Assembly: GCA_963735455.1 (NCBI GenBank)
Contig: CAVTKZ010000002.1
Location: 558,001-622,000, forward strand
Direction of reading: 5' to 3'
Length of the DNA: 64,000 nt
Source: Palsa-1033 sp963735455
GTDB taxonomy: Bacteria; Chloroflexota; Limnocylindria; Limnocylindrales; CSP1-4
The notes beneath the pieces are model-generated. The model searched no databases and was not told where the DNA came from. It saw nothing but the letters and a program-made list of their open reading frames with translations. Position numbers and translations under genes: made by a program. Below are positions 1 to 8,991 of this stretch, piece by piece; the first letter of the stretch is position 1; the number at the start of each line of letters is the position of its first letter.

Positions 1-940
1 CTCCGGCACCAAGGCAGGCTGCCTCAGCCAGCTCGAGAGCCCGGCTCGCTGCGATCCCAGGCAGGTCCGACTCGATCATCAGCAGGGCGGCGGCGTCGCG
101 ATCGAGGCCCAGCTGATGGTCGTCGTCGACGGCCCGGATCGTGGTTTGGTCCATCAGCTCGAGGGTGCACGGCTCGACCCCGGCCGCGGCCAGGGCTGAG
201 ACCGCGTCGCCGGCCGAGGTCAAGCTGGGGAAGAAGGCCAGCAGGGTGGCCTTGGGCGGCGGCGTCGGCCGCAGGCGGAGGGTCGCCTCCGTGATCAGGG
301 CCAGGGTGCCCTGTGAGCCGACGATCAGCGGGATCAGGCCGTAGCCGGCGACGTCCTTGGTGGTCTTGCCGCCCAGCCGGACGATCTCGCCGGCCGCCGT
401 CACGATCTCGAGTCCCACGACGGCATCGCGGGTGACGCCATATTTCAGGCAGCACAGGCCACCGGCATTCGTGCCCAGGTTGCCTCCGATCGAGCAGATC
501 TCGGTGCTGGCCGGATCCGGGGCGTAGAACAGGCCCTCGGCGGCGACGGCCCGCTTCAGAGCGGCGTTGAGGATCCCGGGCTGGGTGACCACGACCAGGT
601 TGGCCCGGTCGATCTCGAGAATCCGGTTCATCCGCATGAACGAGATCGTCAAGCCGCCGGCGACCGAGCTGGCCCCGCCCGACAGGCCGCTCCCGGCACC
701 CCGGGCGACGATCGGCACGCGATGCTCGGCGGCGAGGCGGACCAGCCCGGCTACCTCCGCCGTGGTCGTGGGCAGGGCCACGGCGACGGGCGGCGGGGGC
801 TCGAGATAGGCGGTCTCGTCGCGCCGGTACGACTCGAGGTCGAGGGGATCGGTCAGGACCGTGACCGTCGGCAGCGTCGCGCCGACCGCCCGCAGGAACG
901 CCGCGCCAGTTGTGGAGTGGACTGTCGTCGGAGTGACCAT
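1..940 (-). CDS. FAD-linked oxidase, GlcD-like (cut by window edge)
   Basis: Flavin-dependent oxidase of the GlcD / FAD-binding type-4 family, which turns 2-hydroxy acids such as glycolate or D-lactate into 2-oxo acids. The ATG at 940 opens a frame that stays open to base 2, so the C-terminal part lies outside the window (about 313 residues visible). The PCMH-type FAD domain spans roughly residues 50-190; its glycine loops RGAGSGLSGG (near residue 80) and SIGGNLGTNAGGL (near 148) are intact. The FAD-oxidase C domain starts after about residue 195. The substrate cannot be read from the sequence; D-lactate dehydrogenases share this architecture. The cap domain and any Fe-S partner are not visible here. 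Confidence 0.88.
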   Translation of the reverse strand, partial: MVTPTTVHSTTGAAFLRAVGATLPTVTVLTDPLDLESYRRDETAYLEPPPPVAVALPTTTAEVAGLVRLAAEHRVPIVARGAGSGLSGGASSVAGGLTISFMRMNRILEIDRANLVVVTQPGILNAALKRAVAAEGLFYAPDPASTEICSIGGNLGTNAGGLCCLKYGVTRDAVVGLEIVTAAGEIVRLGGKTTKDVAGYGLIPLIVGSQGTLALITEATLRLRPTPPPKATLLAFFPSLTSAGDAVSALAAAGVEPCTLELMDQTTIRAVDDDHQLGLDRDAAALLMIESDLPGIAASRALELAEAACLGAG

Positions 941-992
941 GGCCGCAGGATAGCCCGAGGCGCGCGACGTCGAGGGTCCGGGTCGGCGGCGC

Positions 993-1607
993 CTACAGCC
1001 ACCACGTGGCGAGGTCGGCCACCACGTGGGCGACCGCGGGAGCAGCGACGCTGCCCGAGGCGAGCCGCAGGCCGGCCAGGAAGACGCCCACCCCGAGGTC
1101 GAGCGGGACGACATGCCAGCCATAAAGCGGCACGTGCATCAGGGCGAAGGCGGTGCTCGTCACCGCGACCGCGACGGCCAGTCCGGAAGCTTCTCGAAGG
1201 GCGTTGAACAGGGCCCCGCGCAGGACGAGCTCCTCGGCGCTGGCGACCACGATGGTGATCAGGACCCATGCCCCGAACTCGGTCTTCGGCACGGCCCGCA
1301 AGGGCTGGCCGGCGAGCTGGCTCGCCCCGATGGCCAGGAGGACGAGGACGAGCGAGCCGGCCAACCCGATCAGCCAGGCGGACGGCGCGGGCACCGAGAC
1401 GCGCATCCCGCCGGTCCGGGCAACCAGCAGGAAGGCGAGGCCGAACAGCGCACCCACGAGATAGGGCGGCGCGTCCGAGACGGTCGCCGCCCAACGGGCA
1501 GCGACGATCACGGCCAGGGCGAAGGTGATCCAGGCAGGCCGCACGAGGCGCCGCGCGATCGACGCGGATCCGGGCGCGGGGACCGCGTTGGCGCTTGCCG
1601 TGGTCAA
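993..1607 (-). CDS. CPBP family intramembrane metalloprotease
   Basis: Small polytopic membrane protein of the CPBP (CAAX protease / bacteriocin-processing, Abi) family. Hydrophobic segments cover most of the length. The three family motifs are present in order: AEELVLRG near residue 125 (the EExxxR signature), a histidine in ALMHVPLYGWH near 155, and AHVVADLA near 192, together the proposed metal site. The start is uncertain: a TTG at 1607 lies just downstream of the stop of the preceding gene on this strand, while a longer frame opening at 1703 would run through that gene's 3' end. Its substrate is unknown. It probably shares a transcript with the upstream solute-binding protein. Confidence 0.75.
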   Translation of the reverse strand: MTTASANAVPAPGSASIARRLVRPAWITFALAVIVAARWAATVSDAPPYLVGALFGLAFLLVARTGGMRVSVPAPSAWLIGLAGSLVLVLLAIGASQLAGQPLRAVPKTEFGAWVLITIVVASAEELVLRGALFNALREASGLAVAVAVTSTAFALMHVPLYGWHVVPLDLGVGVFLAGLRLASGSVAAPAVAHVVADLATWWL

Positions 1608-1618
1608 GGAATCGCCGC

Positions 1619-3028
1619 TCAGCGGCTGAGCGGCACGAACTGGATCGCGCCGGTCGCGTAGGTGGGCGGCCACACGAACGTGTACTTCTGGACGGCCTGC
1701 CACTGCCAGATCACGGCCGCGGCGCGCAGGTTCTGGCCGAGCGTCGCCGCCGCGCTCGAGAACTTGATCCCGGCGCCGTTGGCCAGGCTGCCCGCCGGCA
1801 GGTCCAGCCCCCGGGCAGCCGCGGCGATCTGCGCGGCGCCGAGGCCGGCCGGCGCGGCCGCCGGCAGGACGTCGTGGAACAGCGCCCAGGCGGCCGAGAA
1901 GCCGGACAGGGCCTCCTCGCTCGGGCCGGCCGCCGTCGAGGTCTCGTCGATCGGGCCGACGATGACCGGGCCGCTGCTCGGTGGGGCGGCCGGATCGGGA
2001 CCGCTGCCGTATTCATCGGCCGGCGCCGTCACCGGGTTGTCGATCGCCCAGGCTGCGGCGAGCCGGTCGTAGACCGCCCGCGCGGTCGGGTCGAGGGCGG
2101 TCGGCTGGAAGCCCCCGGTCGGCCGGTCGGACGCGAACACCCCGATCGCATCTGCACCGAGCTCGCCGGCAAAATCCGGCGTGCACTCGGCCATCGTCGA
2201 GCCGATCAGGGCGGCAACCTTCAGGCCGGCGCCGACCATCGCCTTGCGGAACGCGACGCCGTCCTCGATATGCGAGGCCAGGATGATCACCGAAGGCCTG
2301 GCGGCGGCCAGCTCGGCCATCACCTTCGGCCAGTCGGGGTAGGTCAGGTTGTAGGTCTGCTGGTCGACGACCGGGCTGCCGTTGGCGCGAGCCGTCGCCT
2401 CGGCGGCGGCTGCCACCGACTGGGGATAGGCGTCGTTGGCGGCCACGATCGCCAGGCGCACGCCGGCCGCGGTCGTGCCCAGGCGGGGCGCGAGCTGGGT
2501 CGCGGCGAAGTCGGCCGAGTTGTCGCCCAGGTTGGTGCTGCTGGCCCCGACCCGGAAGACGAGGGGCAGTCCCCGGCCGGTCAGCTGGTCGGCGACCGCC
2601 CCCGCCTCCCAATAGACGAGGCCCGCCGCGTCGGCGGCCGATGCGGCCGGGATGGAGAGCTCGGAGGAGTACGCGCCGACGACGACCGAGACGCCGTCCG
2701 AGCGGAGGGAGGCCATCGCTGTGGCCGCGCCGTCGGCGGACTCGAGGTCGCGAATGTCGAGGACGACTCGCCGGCCGTCGATCCCGCCATCGACGTTCAC
2801 GAAGTCGGCGGCGAGCTGGACGCCGCGCAGCTCCTCGAGGGCGAGGCTGGCGGCGCTGCCGCTGATCGGGAAGACGGCGCCGATCCGGATCGGGGAACTG
2901 GCGCCGGCCGCGGGCGTACCGGGCGTACCGGGCGTACCGGCCGGGCCGCTGCCGGTCCCGCCGGCCGAGCAGCCGGCCAGGAACGCGGCCGTGACGATGA
3001 CCAGGAGGCGGCGCAGAGGTGCCTTCAC
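1619..3028 (-). CDS. Branched-chain amino acid type ABC transporter substrate-binding lipoprotein
   Basis: Extracytoplasmic solute receptor of the Leu/Ile/Val-binding (periplasmic-binding fold type 1) family. I chose the GTG at 3028: a GGAGAA ribosome-binding site precedes it, and it gives a compact lipoprotein signal ending in the lipobox LAGC about 20 residues in. An ATG at 3079 overlaps the previous stop (ATGA) and would add 17 residues before the signal. After the lipid-anchored cysteine comes a Gly/Pro/Thr tether with three GTP repeats, then IRIGAVFPISG, the usual start of the domain. About 469 residues. No permease or ATPase gene is adjacent, so it may serve a transporter encoded elsewhere or act as a sensor. 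The ligand is unknown. Confidence 0.83.
   Translation of the reverse strand: MKAPLRRLLVIVTAAFLAGCSAGGTGSGPAGTPGTPGTPAAGASSPIRIGAVFPISGSAASLALEELRGVQLAADFVNVDGGIDGRRVVLDIRDLESADGAATAMASLRSDGVSVVVGAYSSELSIPAASAADAAGLVYWEAGAVADQLTGRGLPLVFRVGASSTNLGDNSADFAATQLAPRLGTTAAGVRLAIVAANDAYPQSVAAAAEATARANGSPVVDQQTYNLTYPDWPKVMAELAAARPSVIILASHIEDGVAFRKAMVGAGLKVAALIGSTMAECTPDFAGELGADAIGVFASDRPTGGFQPTALDPTARAVYDRLAAAWAIDNPVTAPADEYGSGPDPAAPPSSGPVIVGPIDETSTAAGPSEEALSGFSAAWALFHDVLPAAAPAGLGAAQIAAAARGLDLPAGSLANGAGIKFSSAAATLGQNLRAAAVIWQWQAVQKYTFVWPPTYATGAIQFVPLSR
2912..2938. repeat. Three tandem 9-bp repeats inside lipoprotein tether
   Basis: The unit GGGCGTACC is present three times head to tail. On the minus strand it encodes the Gly-Thr-Pro repeats of the flexible tether just after the lipobox of the solute-binding lipoprotein. 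Nine bases keep the frame, so copy-number change would alter only the tether length. Confidence 0.85.
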
Positions 3029-3075
3029 GAGCGTTCTCCGTGGTGCGGTCTGTGGCGGAGTTTGCCCCGGATCGG

Positions 3076-3876
3076 TCATCGACGCTTGCGCTTGCGGGTC
3101 GTAGCGCGGCTGCCGGCGCCGCCGGCCGGCTTTCGGCGACCCGCGTCCGGGACTCGGTTGTGCTCGATTCGGCGCCGTCGCCGGAGGACCACGAAGCCGA
3201 TCCCGCCGAGGACCGCGCCGACGACCAGGATCAGGAGGCTGACTTCGAGTGGCCCGAAGCCGCCCTTCGTGGCCACGAGCGCGAAATCGCCGAAGGTGCC
3301 GGTCGTGCCCAGGAAGAAGGCCGGCGTGCCCGAGGGCGACGAGGCGATCTGGGTCCAGGCCCCGTTGGCGAACTGGGCGATCACGGCCTCGGTCGTGGCG
3401 TCGGGCGCGCGCAGGACGAGGGTCACGTCCGTCCCGGCCTTCGTCACGAGCTGGACCCCGTTCTGGTCGGCCACGCTGTACTCGTAGACGTTGCCCACGA
3501 TCGTGCCCACGGTGGACGGGGCGGGCGGTGCGATCGGCTTGATCGTGACGGTCACCGCAGTGCTGCCTGGAGCCAGCTGGAAGGCGTCCGGGGCGGCGAT
3601 GAGCTGCGCCTGCGGGGGCGACTCGGTGGTGGCGGCGTTGAAGCCGGGGCTGACCCCGTTGGCCAGCTGCTCGGTGACCGTCGCCGAGGTCGGCTCGCCC
3701 GATTGGCCGGCGGCCGGGGCCAGGTAGTGATAGGGCCCAAGGACGGTCAGCGAGTCGAATAGCGGCGCGGCCACCGGCGAGCCGAGCTGGGCCGCCACGA
3801 TCAGGCCGATCCCGACGGCCAGGCTGACCGGCGCGGCCAGGCCGCGTCGCCCCGGGCCGCGCTCGGCGATCCTCAC
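3076..3876 (-). CDS. Exported protein with N- and C-terminal membrane segments, copper-cluster associated
   Basis: Unrecognised protein of about 266 residues. The GTG at 3876 overlaps the stop of the upstream lipoprotein gene (GTGA), implying translational coupling. A hydrophobic segment lies near residues 13-32 (signal or anchor) and a second near the C-terminus (LEVSLLILVVGAVLGGIG), followed by a run of arginines and a Lys/Arg tail, which predicts an extracellular body with a cytoplasmic tip. The body is rich in Val/Thr with beta-strand character (VTVTIKPIAPP, TDVTLVLRAPD), like an immunoglobulin-type domain. Lying in the same run as CopC-CopD, it may be a copper-related surface protein, but no metal motif is evident. 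Confidence 0.6.
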   Translation of the reverse strand: MRIAERGPGRRGLAAPVSLAVGIGLIVAAQLGSPVAAPLFDSLTVLGPYHYLAPAAGQSGEPTSATVTEQLANGVSPGFNAATTESPPQAQLIAAPDAFQLAPGSTAVTVTIKPIAPPAPSTVGTIVGNVYEYSVADQNGVQLVTKAGTDVTLVLRAPDATTEAVIAQFANGAWTQIASSPSGTPAFFLGTTGTFGDFALVATKGGFGPLEVSLLILVVGAVLGGIGFVVLRRRRRIEHNRVPDAGRRKPAGGAGSRATTRKRKRR

Positions 3877-4346
3877 TGGACCGTGAAGATGATCTCTGGC
3901 GTCTTCACCCGCGGGTCGAACGGGGCATGATCGGCGGCCACGAACTCGGCGTACATCACGTAGGTCCCGGGATGGACCGGCAGGTCCTGGGTCAGCTGGT
4001 AGTTCATCGACACCAGGGCATTGTCCACGTACAGGTGGACATGGCCAGTGGTCGGGCTGATGTTGGTGGTCGTGGCCGGCACGATCGTCGCGCCCTGGAG
4101 CGACAGGATGACGTGCACTGAGGTGCCATTGACGACTTCGTTGGGCGTCGGCGAGACGAACGTCAGGACGGCCGGCGACGACGGCCGTGAGCCGGCCGGG
4201 GTCGGTGCCACGAGGCTGGGCGTCTCGGACGGCAGCGGCGTGGCTGAGCCGCCGCACGCGGCGAGGAGAAGTGCGGCAACGACCACCAGCGCGAGGCGGC
4301 GGCGGCGGCCGTGGCTGGCGGTGGGTTGGCGAGTGACGAGATTCAT
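3873..4346 (-). CDS. Small exported lipoprotein of the copper cluster
   Basis: Lipoprotein of 157 residues with start ATG at 4346, eight bases after the CopC-CopD stop. A basic N-terminus and hydrophobic core end in the lipobox LLAACGG. A Ser/Pro/Thr tether follows, then a single beta-rich domain containing GHVHLYVDNALVSMNYQL and HPGTYVMYAEFVAADHAPFD. The several His and Met residues there (HVH, NYQL, HPG, DH) are compatible with metal handling, and the pattern resembles periplasmic CopC/YtkA-like folds, but I cannot name a family firmly. Co-transcribed with CopC-CopD upstream and the two-anchor exported protein downstream (4-base overlap). Confidence 0.62.
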   Translation of the reverse strand: MNLVTRQPTASHGRRRRLALVVVAALLLAACGGSATPLPSETPSLVAPTPAGSRPSSPAVLTFVSPTPNEVVNGTSVHVILSLQGATIVPATTTNISPTTGHVHLYVDNALVSMNYQLTQDLPVHPGTYVMYAEFVAADHAPFDPRVKTPEIIFTVQ

Positions 4347-4354
4347 GGCTTGCC

Positions 4355-6344
4355 TCAGGGAGTGACCGGGACGTCGAGCTGGGTCGTCAGCTGGTCGCCG
4401 TTTGGGGCCGGCCCGGCCACCGACAGTGTGTACGTCCCAGCCGGCAGGGTGGTGTCGGCGACGAAATGGCCTGGCTCGAGCTGGCGCGGGTCGAGGGCCG
4501 CGGCCGGGCCGTCCTTCGGCCCGAGGACCATCGTGACGGTCTGGACCGGCAGCTCGTTGCCGGAAGCGTCGAAGAAGGTCGCATGGACCTCGTTGGCCCC
4601 GGCCGTCCCCGGATCCAGGTAGACCTGGATCGACCTGCCTGCTGAAAGGTGGACGGTATAGATCGTGGGCAGACCGGCGACCGCGTTCACGTCGATGGTG
4701 GCCGGCGCCGTGCGGGTGACCAGCTCGAAGGGCACCTCCACCGATGCCGTCCCGTTGACCACCAGGGCGGTGACCTGCCAGGCACCGACCAGGGACAGGT
4801 TCGAGCCGGTCGCGCTGAAGACGCCCGGCGCGACGGCCGGCAGGTCGAGACGGGAGCTGCCCACGTCCGAGCGGCCGGGGAAGGTGAAGCGCAGGGAGAC
4901 CCCGGTGGCCGCGGCGAGCGGGGCTCCCGCAATCGAAATCAGTGACCGTCGCCGTGAACGTGTTGAAGCCGGCGCCGCCCGGCGAGACCTCGAGCTGCAG
5001 CTTGAGCGAGGTCCCGAAATCCGAGCCGGCGAGGATCACCGGGTTGGCCACGGCCGCCGGGGCCGTGCCGCCGCCTGTCTCGGTCGGCGGCGCCAGGTTG
5101 ACCAGTGATGCCGAAAGGAGGAGGACCGTGCCGCCCACGAGCAGCTCAGCCGACCCGAGCCGGCGAAGTCCGCGCAGTGCCCGGCCCGCGGCCGGGACAT
5201 GACGGAAGTGGTTGATCGCCCCGAACAGGGCGAGGACGCCCAGGAGGGCGGTCTTGGCGATGATCAGGTGACCGAAATCGGTCGACAGCAGGTTGTCGAC
5301 CGAGCCCACCTCGGAGATTGCCCGCAGGAGGCCGGTGATCGCCACGATCGCGATCCCGGCGGTGGCCAGCCTCGAGAAGCGGGTGGCCAGTCGGGCCGAA
5401 TGCTCGTCGGGCTCGCGGCGCAGGTTGACCAGCAGGCCGAGCAGGCCGCCCAGCCACAAGCCGACCGCGACCACATGGAGGACCTGGACCGGGACATCAA
5501 GGAACGGGTCGCCGCCGGCCGCGGCATGGCTGTAGGCGACGTCGCCCACCATCGCCCCGGCGGCGCCCAGGCCGGCCACGCTCAGCGCGAGCCGTTCCCG
5601 GCCGCGCCGCAGCCAGACGGGCACGATCGCGAGGCCGGCGACGAGCAATGGCAAGGTCCGGGCCACGATCGCGCCGCCGAACGATGTCTGGAAGATGCGT
5701 CCAGGATCGACGCCGGCATCGCTGAGCTGGAAGCCGACCACCAGCAGCGTCCCCGCCGCCGCGACCAGCCACGCGATCGGCAGGACGCGCCGCACGGATG
5801 CGGGCGAGCCATGGGCCACCAGCGCCCCGAAGACGGCCAGCCCGAGCAGCCCGACGAGACCCAGGTATAGGAGCCAGCGCCCGGCGATCGCGCCATCGGA
5901 TGGCCCGGCGGATGACGTAACCGTGCTCGCCGAGCCGGCCGAGCCTGGAGCAGGCGGCGCCACGCCGATCCCGAAGGCAAACGAGCCGGTCGCCAGGTGG
6001 CCGTCGACCGCCGAGACCGTTCGCCAGGCGACGGTGTAGACGCCGTCGGGCAGGTTCGCCTTGAGCGGTACCACGAGCTCCACGGGATTCCCGGCGAGCG
6101 GGGCGGTCGGGCCCGACGTCACCGCGGCGCCGGTCGTGTCCAGGACCTTGATCGTGGACAGGTTCGGATCCGGGCGCTCGCCGAAGATGATCGAGACCTG
6201 GCTGGGCGGCGTGGTCAGCGTCGAGCCCGCGCTGGGCGTGCTCGATTGGGGCAGCGCGTGCCCGGCGGCGACTCCGGGCAGGGCCAGGGCCGCGGCGAGC
6301 CCGAGGAGGACTGCCGCGACGCGCGCCCTGTGAGCGATGAACAC
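4355..6344 (-). CDS. CopC-CopD fusion copper protein, one frameshift near 4931
   Basis: Copper uptake/resistance protein joining an extracytoplasmic CopC domain to a CopD membrane domain. After a signal peptide, the mature protein begins with His (HALPQSSTPSAG), as in CopC, where the N-terminal histidine binds copper; the second CopC motif, AVDGHLATGSF, follows near residue 110. From about residue 150 there are some eight membrane segments of CopD type, including SHAAAGGDPFLD and HVVAVGLWLGGL. The C-terminal 200 residues form a YtkA-like beta domain. The frame breaks near 4931 where one extra base follows VTDFD; deleting it restores a continuous reading of about 662 residues to a TGA at 4355. 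Confidence 0.85.
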
Positions 6345-6351
6345 CGGCAGG

Positions 6352-7102
6352 TCAGCCAGCCGGCCGCCGGCCGCGCATCGCCATCGCCATGGCCGCCAGG
6401 CCGATGATCACCCCCGCACCGCCGATGACGCCGCCCACGAGGAGCGCGTTGTTGGCCGCGCTCTGGGCGCTGGCCGCCGCCGCATTGGCCGCGGTGACGG
6501 CCGTGTCCTCGACCGGGGCAGCACTGGCTGCGGCCGGTCCGCCCGACGGCGCCGGGCTGGCGCTCAGCCTGCGCGTCGATCCGGTCGAGCCGGGTGATGA
6601 TGTCGGTCAGAGCCGGCAGCTGGTTGGGGAACTGGATCCCGGTCGCGTCGACGACCGAGTTGAAGGTCGAATCGCTCGACGTGGCGGTCTCGTCGACGGC
6701 CGTGCCGTCGATCGTGCCGGTCAGGTGGAAGGTGTAGTCGCCGGGCGCGGTCGGGATGATCGGGGCCTCGTAGTCGCCCGGGACGCCGAGTCCGGTGTCC
6801 GGGTCGAAGGTGTTCAGCAGGTCGAGCGGATCAGACGTCTTGCCGCCGACGGCAACGGTCACCTTCAGGTCGCCGTCGTTGAGATCGGTGACCGCCTTGC
6901 CGGCGGCATCCTTGATCACGACCTGGACGGCATTCTGCTCGCCGACATAGGTCGGCTCGTGGACCCAGCCGAGGGCCACGGTGTACTTGCCGAAGGTCTT
7001 GACGATGTGGGCGTCGGCGACGCCCGCGACGAGCATGACGGCGAACGTCGAAGCCAGGAATGCGACGCCAATGCGTCGCGATCGAATGAAGTGCACGGTC
7101 AT
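6352..7102 (-). CDS. Exported protein with C-terminal anchor, copper-cluster associated, frameshift near 6565
   Basis: Secreted, C-terminally anchored protein. The ATG at 7102 begins a basic N-terminus and signal peptide ending VAGVADAHIVKTFG, so the mature form again starts around a histidine. The body is beta-rich (KYTVALGWVHEPTYVG, APGDYTFHLTGTIDG). The frame continues to LDRIDAQA; one extra base near 6565 then shifts it. Removing that base reads on through an Ala-rich stretch, a membrane helix (VGGVIGGAGVIIGLAAMA) and a stop at 6352, about 249 residues. It is the promoter-proximal member of the copper run. No named family is recognised; it resembles the cell-surface copper-binding proteins found beside CopC-CopD. 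Confidence 0.65.
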
Positions 7103-7183
7103 TCCTCCACGGGGCCGCCATCGACGATGACGGCCCGAGCCGCAGGTTCGAGCCGGCGCTCGGCGCAGTTCGCGCGAGCGGGC

Positions 7184-7840
7184 TCAGGCCAGGACGGGGA
7201 GGGGCGGTGCCCGGCCGGAGATCCGGTTGCTGGTGATCGATGCGTGGCGTCGGTCGAGCCATGGCACGCGCCGGCCACCCACGACCCGGGGCGATCGCCC
7301 GAGGCGGGCTCGCGCCGCGGCGATCCGGGCAACCAGCACGTCGCGCCGCCAGCGGTAGAGGGCGTCGACGAGCGCGGCCAGCAGCGATACAAGGGCGAAG
7401 ACGCCCAGGACCGAGTGGTATTGGACCGAGCCCAGGACGGCCAGTCCGGGAGCGGGCAGGCCGACGGACAGGTGCTCGAGGTTCTCGACGACGACGAACA
7501 GGAGCAGGGCCACGGGCAGGATCAGCAGCCAGGCCTTGAGCAGGTGGCTGAGCAGGTCGACCGGCCGGCCTTCGGCGACCGAGATCCCGCCGGCATCCAG
7601 CTCGCGGGCGATCCTCGACAGGCGCGCCAGCCTGCCGATCCCGGCGATGGCCAGGCTGATCGCCAGGCCGGCGACGACGATTACCGTGCCAGTCCACTGG
7701 TCGCCATGGCCGGTGCGGGCCAGGGCCTGGCCGAAGGAGCCGCCGTCGGTCAGCAGGAAAACGGTGTCGTGGGCCAGGACGAAGGCGACCGCGGCGAGGG
7801 TCGCCAGCCGGAATTGGTCACGCCAGGAGCCCTGGATCAT
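7184..7840 (-). CDS. Multi-pass membrane protein, unknown function
   Basis: Unrecognised 218-residue integral membrane protein with about four hydrophobic segments (FRLATLAAVAFVLAHD, WTGTVIVVAGLAISLAI, AWLLILPVALLLFVVVE, LGVFALVSLLAALVDAL) and a basic, probably cytoplasmic C-terminus rich in arginine. A histidine-acidic pair (AHDTVFLL) lies in the first segment. It is 81 bases upstream of the copper run and 59 bases from the sensor kinase gene, all on the minus strand, so a role in copper transport or sensing is possible but rests on position only. Confidence 0.6.
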   Translation of the reverse strand: MIQGSWRDQFRLATLAAVAFVLAHDTVFLLTDGGSFGQALARTGHGDQWTGTVIVVAGLAISLAIAGIGRLARLSRIARELDAGGISVAEGRPVDLLSHLLKAWLLILPVALLLFVVVENLEHLSVGLPAPGLAVLGSVQYHSVLGVFALVSLLAALVDALYRWRRDVLVARIAAARARLGRSPRVVGGRRVPWLDRRHASITSNRISGRAPPLPVLA

Positions 7841-7899
7841 CGGCCCACTCTACGCGACCTGTTCCGGGTCCGCCGCAACTCGCCCTGGATTCGCCGGGC

Positions 7900-8991
7900 C
7901 TACCCCGGCAAGGCGAACCAGAAGCGGGTAGCGCCCTCGCTCGATTCGGCGCCGACCCGGCCGCCGGCCGCCTCGACCAGCTGCTGCACGATCGACAACC
8001 CGATCCCCGCCCCGCCGTGAGCGCGGTCGCGGGACTTGTCGACCCGGTAGAACCGCTCGAAGACGTGGGCCAGGTCGTCGGGCGGGATTCCCTCGCCGCT
8101 GTTCGAGACACTGACCAGGATGTCGGCCGGCCGGCGCTCAGCCTTGACGCTGACCCGGCCGCCGCGCGGGGTGTAGCGGGTCGCGTTCTGGAAGAGGTTG
8201 CCCAGGACCTGGGCGAGCGCATCCGGGTTCGCCCGGGCCGGCAGCCGCTCGGGCAGCGCCAGCTCGACCGACAGGCCGGCCCGCTCGAAGCCCGGCGTGG
8301 CCAGCTCGAGCGCGGTCCGGATCGATTCGACGACATCGATCTCGGTCGCCGCCCCGACCCCGCCCGCCGCGTCGCCTTCGGCCAGGGTGTCCAGCGAGGC
8401 CGCCAGCCGAACGAGCCGCTCGGCCTCGTCCCACAGCGAGTCGATCGTCGCCCGGTCGGCCGGGATCACCCCGTCGCGCATCGCCTCGAGGTAGCCCTGC
8501 AAGTTGGTCAACGGCGTGCGTAGCTCGTGCGCCGCGTTGGCGATGAACTCGCGGCGCATCCGCTCCTGCGCCTCGAGGCTGGCCGCCATCTGGTTGAACG
8601 AGTCGGCCAGGCTGGCGATCTCCTCGGGACCCCGACGCGGAACCCGGACCGCGTAGTCGCCGCCGGCCACCGTCCGGGCCGCGGCGCCGATCTCGGCCAG
8701 CGGCCGGGCCAGGCGCCGGCCGAGCAGGATCGCCATCAGCAGGCCGGCCGCGATCGCGGTGGCGATGGCCGCCAGGAGGACGAGGGTGATCGACTGGTCG
8801 AACATCTCGTGGGCCTCGGCCGCGGTCGCCCCGTGCTTCATCATCAGGTCGGCGAAGACGGCCCCACCGACGACGACCACGCCGAATCCGACGATGCCGA
8901 CGGCGAGGGCGGTCGTGAGGACGGCTGCCACGGCGATCCGCGCGCCGACCCCGCGCGACCAGGCTGGACGATGCCGGCGCCAGGCGCTCAT
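7900..8991 (-). CDS. Sensor histidine kinase of two-component system
   Basis: Membrane sensor kinase of 363 residues. Its ATG at 8991 overlaps the response-regulator stop (ATGA), so the pair is translationally coupled. Two membrane helices near residues 15-40 and 68-92 enclose a short (about 30-residue) outside loop containing MMKHGATAAEAHEMFD. A HAMP linker runs to about 145. The dimerisation/phosphoacceptor motif NAAHELRTPLT puts the phosphorylated His near residue 155. The ATP-binding domain has an N box (LFQNATRY), G1 (NSGEGIPPDD) and G2 (HGGAGIGLSI). The Met/His-rich loop and the nearby copper genes suggest metal sensing, which is inference only. Confidence 0.9.
   Translation of the reverse strand: MSAWRRHRPAWSRGVGARIAVAAVLTTALAVGIVGFGVVVVGGAVFADLMMKHGATAAEAHEMFDQSITLVLLAAIATAIAAGLLMAILLGRRLARPLAEIGAAARTVAGGDYAVRVPRRGPEEIASLADSFNQMAASLEAQERMRREFIANAAHELRTPLTNLQGYLEAMRDGVIPADRATIDSLWDEAERLVRLAASLDTLAEGDAAGGVGAATEIDVVESIRTALELATPGFERAGLSVELALPERLPARANPDALAQVLGNLFQNATRYTPRGGRVSVKAERRPADILVSVSNSGEGIPPDDLAHVFERFYRVDKSRDRAHGGAGIGLSIVQQLVEAAGGRVGAESSEGATRFWFALPG

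Noticed and set aside
1595..3487. Very long open frames opposite real genes, here and at 6389-8020, 15350-17491 and 41591-43864
   Set aside because: High GC removes stops on the opposite strand; the products are Gly/Asp/Arg-rich with no motifs, while the other strand encodes clear proteins.
4355..6344. Programmed frameshift in the CopC-CopD gene
   Set aside because: No slippery heptamer or downstream structure is evident, and similar single-base breaks occur in many unrelated genes of the window.
3873..6344. One 823-residue protein joining CopC-CopD to the following lipoprotein
   Set aside because: The joining segment is the CopC-CopD C-terminus read in the wrong frame; the lipoprotein has its own start, signal peptide and lipobox at 4346.
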